Shown here: positions 37,298 through 48,971 of the stretch, piece after piece
How the letters are laid out: every line of letters starts with the position of its first letter
How positions within the stretch are numbered: position 1 is the stretch's first letter
From: Colletes latitarsis
Taxonomy: Eukaryota; Arthropoda; Insecta; Hymenoptera; Colletidae
Direction: 5' to 3'
DNA: 64,000 nt
Assembly: GCF_051014445.1 (NCBI RefSeq)
Contig: NW_027488379.1
Location: 2,976,001-3,040,000 of the forward strand
Notes under the pieces: model-generated
The model's input: the letters and a program-made list of their open reading frames with translations, nothing else
Databases searched by the model: none
Told to the model about the DNA's origin: nothing
Made by a program: the position numbers and the translations under genes

Positions 37298-37319
37298 AAA
37301 AAAAAAAAAAAAAAAAAAA
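37298..37319 (+). other. Poly(A) tail of retrotransposon copy 1
   Basis: 22 uninterrupted A residues follow ccacgac and precede the 3' target-site duplication. A pure tail, with no interrupting bases, fits a young insertion. Confidence 0.95.
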
Positions 37320-37332
37320 TACTTGTTGGCCA
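37320..37332 (+). repeat. Target-site duplication, 3' copy (element copy 1)
   Basis: tacttgttggcca, identical to 34660-34672. Family A satellite resumes here with agatcctgggtttt, restoring the monomer that was interrupted. Confidence 0.93.
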
Positions 37333-38870
37333 GATCCTGGGTTTTTTCTGGTTTGGATACCGTAGTAATGTGGTTCCACACCGAAACAGTCAATTAAACC
37401 TGGTTGCGATTAATATTTTAGGGGATAACGCCGGTTACGTCTCGGTTAGGTCTGGGATTTTCCCTCATCTGGATCGTACTTTCGCATTTTTCGCATTCTT
37501 GTTGGCCCGATCCTGGGATGTTTCTGGTTTGGATCACGTAGTATTGTGTTACCACACTGAAACAGTCATTAAAAGCACGTTCCGATTCGTATTTTAGAGG
37601 ATAACGCTGGTTATGTCAGGATTAGTTCTGGTATTTGCAATCATCTTGCTCATACTTTCGCATTTTTCTCATCCTTGTTGGCCAGATCCTGGCCTTTTTC
37701 TGGTTTGGATCACGTAGTAATGCGGTACCACACCGAAACAGTCAATTAAACCTGGTTGCGATTAATATTTTAGAGGATAACGCTGGTTATGTCTGGGTTA
37801 GTCCTAGTATTTGCAATCATCTGGCTCATACTTTCGCATTTTTCGCATACCTTTTGGCCAGATCCTGGGTTTTCTCAGGTTTGGATCCCGTAGTAATGTG
37901 GTTCCACACCGAAACAGTCAATTAAACCTGGTTGCGATTAATATTTTAGAGGATAACGCTGGTTATGTCTCGGTTTGGTCTGGGATTTGCCCTCATCTGG
38001 CGCATACTTTCGCATTTTTCGCATTCTTGTTGGCCAGATCCTGGCCTTTTTCTGGCTTGGACCACGTGGTAATGTGGTACCACACCGAAACAGTCAATTA
38101 AACCTGGTTGCGAAAAATATTTTAGAGGATAACGCTGGTTATGTCTCGGTTAGGTCTGGTATTTGCATTCATCTGGGTCATACTTTCGCGTTTTTCTCAT
38201 AGTTGTTGGCCAGATCCTGGGTTTTTTCTGGTTTGGATCCCGTAGTAATGTGGTTCCACACCGAAACAGTCAATTAAACCTGGTTGCGATTAATATTTTA
38301 GAGGATAACGCCGGTTATGTCTCGGTTAGGTCTGGGATTTGCCCTCATCTGGATCGTACTTTCGCATTTTTCGCATACTTGTTAGCCAGATCCTGGCCTC
38401 TTTCTGGTTTGGATCATCGCAGCAATGCGGTACCACACCGAAACAGACAATTATACCTGGTTGCGATTAATATTTTAGGGGATAACGCCGGTTTTGTCTG
38501 GGTAAGGTCTGGTACTTGCCCTCATCTGGCTCGAACTTTCGCATTTTTCTCGTACTTGTTGGCCAGATCCTGGGCTTTATCTGGTTTGGATCAGGTAGTA
38601 ATGAGGTTCCACACCGAAACAGTCAATTAAACTGGTTGCGATTAATATTTTAGAGGATAACGCCGGTTATGTCTCGGGTAGGTCTGGGATTTGCCCCCAT
38701 CTGACTCGTACTTTCGCGTTTTTCTCATAGTTGTTGGCCAGATCCTGGGTTTTTTCTGGTTTGGATCCCGTAGTAATGCGGTTCCACACCGAAACAGTCA
38801 ATTGAACCTGGTTGCGATTAATATTTTAGAGGATAACGCCGGTTATGTCTCGGGTAGGTCTGGGATTTGC
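37320..38870 (+). repeat. Satellite family A array (right of retrotransposon copy 1)
   Basis: The array resumes directly after the poly(A) tail at the same monomer position where it was broken at 34672. Monomers carry the family A text (ggttgcgattaat, gccggttatgtctcgg). The first ~300 bp resemble 14290-14600 and 30083-30400. The last A-type words (cgggtagg) end at about 38858, where family B begins within the same monomer. Confidence 0.95.
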
Positions 38871-38871
38871 T
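38856..38871 (+). other. In-register switch from satellite family A to family B
   Basis: Left of the point the monomer reads gccggttatgtctcggg (A type). To the right it reads tctcatcaggctcattc and cttgatggctagatcc (B type). The crossover lies in the shared words ggtctgggatttgc. ttttagagg lies at 38824 and 39000, so the spacing across the switch is exactly 176. Confidence 0.85.
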
Positions 38872-40079
38872 CTCATCAGGCTCATTCTTTCGCATATTTC
38901 TCATACTTGATGGCTAGATCCTGGGCTTTCTCTGGATTGCATCACGTAGTAATGAAGTACAACACTGAAACAGTCAATTAAACCTGGTTTCCAACAATAT
39001 TTTAGAGGACAACGCATGTTAGGTCTAGGTTAGGCCTGGGATTTGCTCTCATCAGGGTCATACGTTCGCAGTTTTAACATACATGTTGACCTGATCGAGG
39101 GTTTTTTCTGCTTTGGATCACGTAGTAATGTGGTACCACACTGAAACAGTCCATTAAACCCGGTTTGGATCAATATTTTTGAGGATAACGCATGTTAGGT
39201 CTAGGTTGGGCCGGGGATCCTCATCAGACTCATACTTTCGCATTCTTCACATACTTGTTGAACGGATCCTGGGTTTTTACTGGTTTGGATCACGTAGTAA
39301 TGTGGTACCACACTGAAACATTCAATTAAACCTGGTCTTGATAAATATTTTAAAGGATAACGCATGTTAGGTCTGGGTTAGGTCTAGGATTTGCCCTCAT
39401 CAGGCTCCTCCTTTCGCATATTTCTCATACTTCATGGCGGGATCCTGGGCTATTTCTGGATTGGATCACATAGTAATGTGGTACCACACTGAAACAGTCA
39501 ATTAAAGCTGGTTTTGATCAATATTTTAGAGAATAATTCATGTTAGGTCTAGGTTAGGTCAGGGATTTGCTCTCATCAGGCTCATTCTTTCGCATATTTC
39601 TCATACTTGATGGCTAGATCCTGGGCATTTTCTGGATTGCATCACGTAGTAATGAAGTACAACACTGAAACAGTCAATTAAACCTGGTTTCGCTCAATAT
39701 TTTAGAGGATAACGCATGTTAGGTCTAGGTTAGGTCTGGGATTTGCTCTCATCAGGCTCATTCTTTCGCATATTTCTCATACTTGATGGCTGGATCCTGG
39801 GCTTTTTCTGGATTGCATCACGTAGTAATGTAGTACCACACTGAAACAGTCAATGAAACCTGGTTTCGATCAATATTTTAGAGGACAACGCAAGTTAGGT
39901 CTGGGATAGGTCTGGGATTTGCCCTCATCAGGCTCATACTTTCGCGTTTTTCACATACTTGTTGAACTGATGCTGGGCTTTTTCTGGTTTGGATCACGTA
40001 GTAATGCGGTACCACACTGAAACAGTCGATTAAACCTGGTTTCGATCAATATTTTAGAGGATAACGCATGTTAGGTCTG

Positions 40080-42966
40080 GGTTAGGTCTGGGATTTGCTC
40101 TCATCAGGCTCATTCTTTCGCATATTTCTCATACATGTAGAACAGATCCTGGGTTTTTTCTGTTTGGATCACGTAGTAATGTGGGACCACACTGAAACAT
40201 TCAATTAAACCTGGTCTTGATAAATATTTTAGAGGATAACGCATGTTAGGTCTGGGCTAGGTCTAGGATTTGCCCTCATCAGGCTCATAATTTCGCGTTT
40301 TTCACATACTTGTTGAACAGATCCTGGGATATTTTCTGGTTTGGATCACATAGTAATGTGGTACCACTCTGAGACAGTCGATTAAACCAGGTTTCGATCA
40401 ATATTTTAGAGGATAACGCATGTTAGGTCTGGGTTAGGTCTAGGATTTGCCCTGATCAGGCTCATACTTTCCCATATTTCTCATACTTCATGACTAGATC
40501 CTGGGCTGTTTCTGGATTGTATCACGTAGTAATGTGGTACCACGCTGAAACAGTCAATTAAACCTGGTTTCGATCAATACTTTAGAGGATAACGCAAGTT
40601 AGGTCTGGGATAGGTCTAGGATTTGCCCTCATCAGGCTCTTACTTTCGCATATTTGTCATACTTCGTGGCTAGATGCTGGGCTATTTCTGGATTGGATCA
40701 CATAGTAAAGTGGTACCACACTGAAACATTCAATGAAACCTGGTCTGGATAAATATTTTAGAGGATGACGCATGTTAGGTCAAGGTTAGGTCTAAGATTT
40801 GCCCTGATCAGACTCATACTTTCGCATTCTTCACCTACTTGTTGAACGGATCCTGGGTTTTTTCTGGTTTGGATCACGTAGTAATGTGGGGCCACACTGA
40901 AACAGTCAATTAAACCTGGTTTCGATCAATATTTTAGAGAATAATTCATGTTAGGTCTAGGTTAGGTCTGGGATTTGCTCTCATCAGGCTCATTCTTTCG
41001 CATATTTCTCATACTTGATGGCTAGATCCTGGGCTTTTTCTGGATTGGATCACGTAGTAATGTGGGTCCACACTGAAACAATCAATTAAACCTGGTCTTG
41101 ATAAATATTTTAGAGGATAGCGCATGTTAGGTCTGGGATAGGTCTGGGATTTGCCCTAATCAGACTCATACTTTCGCACACTTCACATACTCGTTGAACT
41201 GATCCTGGGTTATTTTCTGGTTTGGATCACATAGTAATGTGGTACCACACTGAAACAGTCGATTAAACCAGGTTTCGATCAATATTTTTGAGGATAACGC
41301 ATGTTAGGTCTGGGTTAGGTCTGGGATTTGCTCTCATCAGGCTCATTCTTTCGCATATTTCTCATACTTGATGGCTAGATCCTGGGCTTTTTCTGGATCG
41401 CATCACGTAGTAATGAAGTACAACACTGAAACAGTCAACTAAACCTGGTTTCCATCAATATTTTAGAGGACAACGCAAGTTAGGTGTGGGATAGGTCTGG
41501 GATTTGCCCTCATCAGGCTCATACTTTCGGGTTTTTCACATACTTGTTGAACAGATCCTGGGTTTTTTCTGGTTTGGATCCCGTAGTAGTGTGGTACCAC
41601 ACTGAAACAGTCCATTAAACCTGGTTTCGCTCATTATTTTAGAGGATAACGCATGTTAGGTCTAGGTCAGGCCTGGGATTTTCACTCATCAGACTCATAC
41701 TTTCGCATTCTTCACATACTTGTTGAACGGATCCTGGGGTTTTTCTGGTTTGGATCACGTAGTAATGTGGGACCACACTGAAACAGTCAATTAACCCAGG
41801 TTTCGATCAATAATTTTGAGGATAACGCATGTTAGGTCTAGGTCAGGCCTGGGATTTTCACTCATCAGACTCATACCTTCGCATTCTTCACATACTTGTT
41901 GAACGGATCCTGGGTTTTTTCTGGTTTGGATCACGTAGTAATATGGGTCCACACTGATACAATCAACTAAACCTGGTCTTGATAAATATTTTAGAGGATA
42001 ACGCATGTTAGATCTGGGATATGACTGGGATTTGCCCTCATCAGACTCATACTTTCGCACACTTCACATACTCGTTGAACAGATCCTGGGTTATTTTCTG
42101 GTTTGGATCACATAGTAATGTGGTACCACACTGAAACAGTCGATTAAACCAGGTTTCGACCAATATTTTTGAGGATAACGCATGTTAGGTCTAGGTTAGG
42201 CATGGGATTTTCACTCATCAGACTCATACTTTCGCATTCTTCACATACTTGTTGAACGGATCCTGGGTTTTTTCTGGTTTGGATCTCGTCGTAATGTGGG
42301 TCCACACTGAAACAATCAATTAAACCTGGTCTTGATAAATATTTTAGAGGATAACGCATGTTAGGTCTGGGATAGGTCTGGTATTTGCCCTCATCAGACT
42401 CATACTTTCGCATACTTCACATACTCGTTGAACAGATCCTGGGTTATTTTCTGGTTTGGATCACATAGTAATGTGGTACCACTCAGAAACAGTCGATTAA
42501 ACCAGGTTTCGATCAATATTTTTGAGGATAACGCATGTTAGGTCTAGGTTAGGTCTAAGATTTGCCCTGATCAGACTCATACTTTCGCATTCTTCACCTA
42601 CTTGTTGAACGGATCCTGGGTTTTTTCTGGTTTGGATCACGTAGTAATGTGGGGCCACACTGAAACAGTCAATTAAACCTGGTTTCCATCAATATTTTAG
42701 AGGACAACGCAAGTTAGGTCTAGGTAAGGCCTGAGATTTTCACTGATCAGACTCATACATTCGCATTCTTCACATACTTGTTGAACGGATCCTGGGTTTT
42801 TTCTGGTTTGGATCACGTAGTAATGTGATACCACACTGAAACGTTCAACTAACCTCGTTTCGATCAATATTTTGGAGGATAACGCAAGTTAGGTCTGGGA
42901 TAGGTCTGGGATTTGCTCTCATCAGGCTCATTCTTTCGCATATTTCTCATACTTGATGGCTAGATC
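40080..42966 (+). repeat. Family B mosaic duplication, source block
   Basis: 40080-41130 recurs at 43250-44300 (offset 3,170). 41340-42530 recurs at about 44861-46052 (offset 3,521-3,522). 42340-42966 recurs at 44276-44902 (offset 1,936, exactly eleven monomers). Shared marks include the short ttctgtttggatcacg and the atggctagatcctgggctg variant. Confidence 0.82.
41588..41603. other. Representative monomer dyad, family B (16-bp palindrome)
   Basis: The sequence agtgtggtaccacact is a perfect 16-bp palindrome. The same form occurs in many family B monomers whose upstream text reads cccgtagtagtg. Other B monomers have centre bases GT, GA or GG between GTGG and CCAC. Confidence 0.75.
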
Positions 42967-43249
42967 CTGAGCTTTTTCTGGATTGCATCACGTAGTAATG
43001 AAGTACAACACTGAAACAGTCAATTAAACCTGGTTTCCATCAATATTTTAGAGGACAACGCAAGTTAGGTCTAGGTAAGGCCTGAGATTTTCACTGATCA
43101 GACTCATACTTTCGCATTCTTCACATACTTGTTGAACGGATCCTGGGTTTTTTCAGGTTTGGATCACGTAGTAATGTGGGACCACACTGAAACAGTCAAT
43201 TAAACCTGGTTTCGATCAATATTTTAGAGAATAAATCATGTTAGGTCTA

Positions 43250-46052
43250 GGTTAGGTCTGGGATTTGCTCTCATCAGGCTCATTCTTTCGCATATTTCTC
43301 ATACATGCAGAACAGATCCTGGGTTTTTTCTGTTTGGATCACGTAGTAATGTGGGACCACACTGAAACATTCAATTAAACCTGGTCTTGATAAATATTTT
43401 AGAGGATAACGCATGTTAGGTCTGGGCTAGGTCTAGGATTTGCCCTCATCAGGCTCATAATTTCGCGTTTTTCACATACTTGTTGAACAGATCCTGGGAT
43501 ATTTTCTGGTTTGGATCACATAGTAATGTGGTACCACTCTGAGACAGTCGATTAAACCAGGTTTCGATCAATATTTTAGAGGATAACGCATGTTAGGTCT
43601 GGGTTAGGTCTAGGATTTGCCCTGATCAGGCTCATACTTTCCCATATTTCTCATACTTCATGACTAGATCCTGGGCTGTTTCTGGATTGTATCACGTAGT
43701 AATGTGGTACCACGCTGAAACAGTCAATTAAACCTGGTTTCGATCAATACTTTAGAGGATAACGCAAGTTAGGTCTGGGATAGGTCTAGGATTTGCCCTC
43801 ATCAGGCTCTTACTTTCGCATATTTGTCATACTTCGTGGCTAGATGCTGGGCTATTTCTGGATTGGATCACATAGTAAAGTGGTACCACACTGAAACATT
43901 CAATGAAACCTGGTCTGGATAAATATTTTAGAGGATGACGCATGTTAGGTCAAGGTTAGGTCTAAGATTTGCCCTGATCAGACTCATACTTTCGCATTCT
44001 TCACCTACTTGTTGAACGGATCCTGGGTTTTTTCTGGTTTGGATCACGTAGTAATGTGGGGCCACACTGAAACAGTCAATTAGACCTGGTTTCGATCAAT
44101 ATTTTAGAGAATAATTCATGTTAGGTCTAGGTTAGGTCTGGGATTTGCTCTCATTAGGCTCATTCTTTCGCATATTTCTCATACTTGATGGCTAGATCCT
44201 GGGCTTTTTCTGGATTGGATCACGTAGTAATGTGGGTCCACACTGAAACAATCAATTAAACCTGGTCTTGATAAATATTTTAGAGGATAACGCATGTTAG
44301 GTCTGGGATAGGTCTGGTATTTGCCCTCATCAGACTCATACTTTCGCATACTTCACATACTCGTTGAACAGATCCTGGGTTATTTTCTGGTTTGGATCAC
44401 ATAGTAATGTGGTACCACTCAGAAACAGTCGATTAAACCAGGTTTCGATCAATATTTTTGAGGATAACGCATGTTAGGTCTAGGTTAGGTCTAAGATTTG
44501 CCCTGATCAGACTCATACTTTCGCATTCTTCACCTACTTGTTGAACGGATCCTGGGTTTTTTCTGGTTTGGATCACGTAGTAGTGTGGGGCCACACTGAA
44601 ACAGTCAATTAAACCTGGTTTCCATCAATATTTTAGAGGACAACGCAAGTTAGGTCTAGGTAAGGCCTGAGATTTTCACTGATCAGACTCATACATTCGC
44701 ATTCTTCACATACTTGTTGAACGGATCCTGGGTTTTTTCTGGTTTGGATCACGTAGTAATGTGGTACCACACTGAAACATTCAACTAACCTCGTTTCGAT
44801 CAATATTTTGGAGGATAACGCAAGTTAGGTCTGGGATAGGTCTGGGATTTGCTCTCATCAGGCTCATTCTTTCGCATATTTCTCATACTTGATGGCTAGA
44901 TCCTGGGCTTTTTCTGGATCGCATCACGTAGTAATGAAGTACAACACTGAAACAGTCAACTAAACCTGGTTTCCATCAATATTTTAGAGGACAACGCAAG
45001 TTAGGTGTGGGATAGGTCTGGGATTTGCCCTCATCAGGCTCATACTTTCGGGTTTTTCACATACTTGTTGAACAGATCCTGGGTTTTTTCTGGTTTGGAT
45101 CCCGTAGTAGTGTGGTACCACACTGAAACAGTCCATTAAACCTGGTTTCGCTCATTATTTTAGAGGATAACGCATGTTAGGACTAGGTCAGGCCTGGGAT
45201 TTTCACTCATCAGACTCATACTTTCGCATTCTTCACATACTTGTTGAACGGATCCTGGGGTTTTTCTGGTTTGGATCACGTAGTAATGTGGGACCACACT
45301 GAAACAGTCAATTAACCCAGGTTTCGATCAATAATTTTGAGGATAACGCATCGTTAGGTCTAGGTCAGGCCTGGGATTTTCACTCATCAGACTCATACCT
45401 TCGCATTCTTCACATACTTGTTGAACGGATCCTGGGTTTTTTCTGGTTTGGATCACGTAGTAATATGGGTCCACACTGATACAATCAACTAAACCTGGTC
45501 TTGATAAATATTTTAGAGGATAACGCATGTTAGATCTGGGATATGACTGGGATTTGCCCTCATCAGACTCATACTTTCGCACACTTCACATACTCGTTGA
45601 ACAGATCCTGGGTTATTTTCTGGTTTGGATCACATAGTAATGTGGTACCACACTGAAACAGTCGATTAAACCAGGTTTCGACCAATATTTTTGAGGATAA
45701 CGCATGTTAGGTCTAGGTTAGGCATGGGATTTTCACTCATCAGACTCATACTTTCGCATTCTTCACATACTTGTTGAACGGATCCTGGGTTTTTTCTGGT
45801 TTGGATCTCGTCGTAATGTGGGTCCACACTGAAACAATCAATTAAACCTGGTCTTGATAAATATTTTAGAGGATAACGCATGTTAGGTCTGGGATAGGTC
45901 TGGTATTTGCCCTCATCAGACTCATACTTTCGCATACTTCACATACTCGTTGAACAGATCCTGGGTTATTTTCTGGTTTGGATCACATAGTAATGTGGTA
46001 CCACTCAGAAACAGTCGATTAAACCAGGTTTCGATCAATATTTTTGAGGATA
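43250..46052 (+). repeat. Family B mosaic duplication, derived block
   Basis: Built of three pieces that correspond to 40080-41130, 42340-42966 and 41340-42530 in that order. The source order is therefore rearranged, with joins near 44300 and 44900. Differences inside pieces are rare, for example an extra base in gcatcgttagg at 45348 and a single change at 45182. Confidence 0.8.
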
Positions 46053-48517
46053 ACGCATGTTAGGTCTAGGTTAGGCTTGGGATTTTCACTCATCAGACTC
46101 ATACCTTCGCATTCTTCACATACTTGTTGAACTGATCCTGGGTTTTTTCTGGTTTGGATCACGCAGTAATGTGGTTCCACACTGAAACAGTCCATTAAAC
46201 CTGGTTTCGCTCAATATTTTAGAGGATAACGCATGCTAGGTGTAGGTCAGGCCTGGTTTTTTCACTCATCAGACTCATACTTTCGCATTCTTCACATACT
46301 TGTTGAACGGATCCTGGGTTTTTTCTGGTTTGGATCACGTAGTAATGTGGTACCACACTGAAACAGTCGATTAAACCTGGTTTCGATCAATATTTTAGAG
46401 GAAAACGCAAGTTAAGTCTGGGATTGGTCTGGGATTTGACCTCATCAGACTCATACTTTCGCATATTTCTCATACTTCATGGCTAGATCCTGGGCTATTT
46501 CTGGATTGGATCACGTAGTAATGTGGTACCACACTGAAACAGTCAATTAAACCTGGTTTCGATCAATATTTTAGAGGATAACGCATGTTAGGTCTGGGTT
46601 AGGTCTAGGATTTGCCCTCATCAGGCTCATACTTTCCCATATTTCTCATACTTCATGGCTAGATCCTGGGCTGTTTCTGGATTGTATCACGTAGTAATGT
46701 GGTACCACGCTGAAACAGTCAATTAAACCTGGTTTCGATCAATACTTTAGAGGATAACGCAAGTTAGGTCTGGGATAGGTCTAGGATTTGCCCTCATCAG
46801 GCTCTTACTTTCGCATATTTGTCATACTTCGTGGCTAGATGCTGGGCTATTTCTGGATTGGATCACATAGTAAAGTGGTACCACACTGAAACAGTCAATT
46901 AAACCTGGTTTCGATCAATATTTTAGAGGATAACGCAAGTTAGGTCTGGGATAGGTCTGGGATTTGCCCTCATCAGACTCATACTTTCGCATTTTTCACA
47001 TACTTGTTGAACGGATCCTGGGGTTTTTCTGGTTTGGATCACGTAGTAATGTGGGACCACACTGAAACAGTCAATTAACCCAGGTTTCGATCAATACTTT
47101 AGAGGATAACGCAAGTTAGGTCTGGGATAGGTCTAGGATTTGCCCTCATCAGGCTCTTACTTTCGCATATTTGTCATACTTCGTGGCTAGATGCTGGGCT
47201 ATTTCTGGATTGGATCACATAGTAAAGTGGTACCACACTGAAACAGTCAATTAAACCTGGTTTCGATCAATATTTTTGAGGATAACGCATGTTAGGTCTA
47301 GGTTAGGCTTGGGATTTTCACTCATCAGACTCATACCTTCGCATTCTTCACATACTTGTTGAACTGATCCTGGGTTTTTTCTGGTTTGGATCACGTAGTA
47401 ATGTGGTTCCACACTGAAACAGTCGGTTAAACCTAGTTTCGATCAATATTTTAGAGGATAACGCAAGTTAGGTCTGGGATAGGTCTGGGATTTGCCCTCA
47501 TCAGACTCATACTTACGCACACTTCACATACTCGTTGAACAGATCCTGGGTTATTTTCTGGTTTGGATCACATAGTAATGTGGTACCACTCTGAAACAGT
47601 CGATTAAACCTGGTTTCGATCAATATTTTTGAGGATAACGCATGTTAGGTCTAGGTTAGGCTTGGGATTTTCACTCATCAGACTCATACCTTCGCATTCT
47701 TCACATACTTGTTGAACTGATCCTGGGTTTTTTCTGGTTTGGATCACGTAGTAATGTGGTTCCACACTGAAACAGTCGGTTAAACCTAGTTTCGATCAAT
47801 ATTTTAGAGGATAACGCAAGTTAGGTCTGGGATAGGTCTGGGATTTGCCCTCATCAGACTCATACTTACGCATTCTTCACATACTTGTTGAACTGATCCT
47901 GGGTTTTTTTTGGTTTGGATCACGTAGTAATGTGGTTCCACACTGAAACAGTCGGTTAAACCTAGTTTCGATCAATATTTTAGAGGATAACGCAAGTTAG
48001 GTCTGGGATAGGTCTGGGATTTGCCATCATCATACTTACGCACACTTCACATACTTGTTGAACAGATCCTGGGTTTTTTCTGGTTTGGATCACTAAGTAG
48101 TGTGGTACCACACTGAAACAGTCCATTAAACCTGGTTTCGCTCAATATTTTAGAGGATAACGCATGTTAGGTCTAGGTTAGGTCTGGGATTTGCTCTCAT
48201 CAGGCTCATTCTTTCGCATATTTCTCATACTTGATGGCTAGATCCTGGGCTTTTTCTGGATTGGATCACGTAGTAATGTGGTACCACACTGAAACAGTCA
48301 ATTAAACCTGGTTTCGATCAATATTTTAGAGGATAACGCATGTTAGGTCTGGGTTAGGTCTAGGATTTGCCCTCATCAGGCTCATACTTTCGCATATTTC
48401 TCATACTTCATGGCTAGATCCTGGGCTATTTCTGGATTGGGTCACGTAGTAAGGTGGTACCACACTGAAACATTCAATGAAACCTGGTCTGGATAAATAT
48501 TTTAGAGGATAACGCAA
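46053..48517 (+). repeat. Family B sub-block with short local repeats
   Basis: A two-monomer motif with gttaggcttgggattttcac, then cagtcggttaaacctag, recurs at about 47290 and 47640. A second motif (gctcttactttcgcatatttg) occurs at 46800 and 47152. One monomer near 48020 is shortened (gccatcatcatactt). No gene is seen. Confidence 0.75.
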
Positions 48518-48531
48518 GTTAGGTCTGGGAT
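48518..48531 (+). repeat. Target-site duplication, 5' copy (element copy 2)
   Basis: gttaggtctgggat, the last 14 bases of family B before the GC-rich fragment, repeated at 48958-48971. The two preceding A bases could also belong to it (16 bp), because they are indistinguishable from the tail. The terminal T also matches the element base before the truncation point (36897). Confidence 0.92.
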
Positions 48532-48957
48532 CGGCGGTCTGGTGCGGCCATGAACGCCCGGCCGCCGAGGGGTGGAAACGGGGTCGCGGGCGGTTGCGAG
48601 TTGGGGCTCGCAGCCGCCACTAAACGCGGCCCCGGGACGGATAGCGGCGGGATGGAGTGGCCCCGTCCCGCCGCTGTGAGGCAGTGTGTCTACTGGGGGG
48701 ACCGATTGTCCCCCCGGGGGATGGGCGCGAAAGCGCGGGCACGGGGCGGATACCGGAAGCATGCTTCGAGCGATTCCCGGTATCCTCCCAAAGCGTGCCG
48801 ATGGGTCACCGTGGGGTTTTTAGTGGGTAGGTCCCGCGCCTGTCGTTGTACGGGCGCGGGGAATCCCACACACCCCTCCCACCTCTCCCCATTGAGGTTG
48901 GAGGGAGTCTTTCGAAGATTTTCCCCACGACAAAAAAAAAAAAAAAAAAAAAAAAAA
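48532..48957 (+). mobile_element. Retrotransposon copy 2: 3' UTR-only fragment with poly(A)
   Basis: 400 bp aligned without gaps to 36898-37297 (offset 11,634), plus 26 A residues (48932-48957). About nine substitutions separate the two copies. It contains no RT sequence, being truncated inside the 3' UTR two bases into the third stem-loop. It has the same orientation as copy 1 but a different target-site duplication, so it is an independent insertion and not a satellite-mediated duplicate. The open frame that starts at its ATG (48550) corresponds to 3' UTR and is not considered coding. Confidence 0.95.
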
Positions 48958-48971
48958 GTTAGGTCTGGGAT
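48958..48971 (+). repeat. Target-site duplication, 3' copy (element copy 2)
   Basis: gttaggtctgggat, identical to 48518-48531. Family B resumes with aggtctaggatttgcc. Confidence 0.92.

Larger units (their letters stand above)
34673..37319 (+). mobile_element. 5'-truncated non-LTR retrotransposon, R1-clade-like, copy 1
   Basis: A 2,647-bp GC-rich island in AT-richer satellite. It begins abruptly in coding sequence just upstream of the RT domain and carries the RT, a C-terminal CCHC knuckle, a stop at 36779-36781, a ~516-bp 3' UTR and 22 A residues. The 13-bp flanking duplication and A-tail fit target-primed reverse transcription. ORF1 and the endonuclease domain are absent, as expected of 5' truncation, so this copy cannot be autonomous. 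Clade assignment rests on the DDPWG lead-in, YADD, and C-x2-C-x8-H-x4-C tail; it is family knowledge plus inference. Two paralogous empty sites confirm the boundaries. Confidence 0.95.
38871..48531 (+). repeat. Satellite family B, 176-bp monomer array (left part)
   Basis: Same length and register as family A (ttttagagg at 40052, 40227 and 40404), but with a different consensus: ggtttcgatcaatattt or ggtcttgataaatattt, then gaggataacgcatgttagg or cgcaagttagg, and catcagactcatactttcgc. Two sub-types are visible, one with 'cttgatggctagatcctgggc' and one with 'cttgttgaacggatcctggg'. No gene is seen. Small-scale mosaic duplications run through 40.1-46.0 kb and short local repeats through 46.0-48.1 kb. 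Confidence 0.96.

Noticed and set aside
34673..37319. R1 element in 28S rDNA, or an R2 element
   Set aside because: The flanks are satellite, not rRNA. The C-terminus has a CCHC knuckle after the RT but no R2-type restriction-like endonuclease. Only a broad R1-clade assignment is supported.
37298..37319. Poly(A) as an assembly gap filler or sequencing artefact
   Set aside because: It is followed by an exact 13-bp target-site duplication, and the second copy has the same arrangement with a different duplication.
36916..37365. 149-residue frame in the 3' UTR, and its counterpart at 48550-49065
   Set aside because: It runs through structured UTR, the poly(A) tract (poly-Lys) and into satellite. 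In copy 2 the extension differs. It is not a conserved protein.
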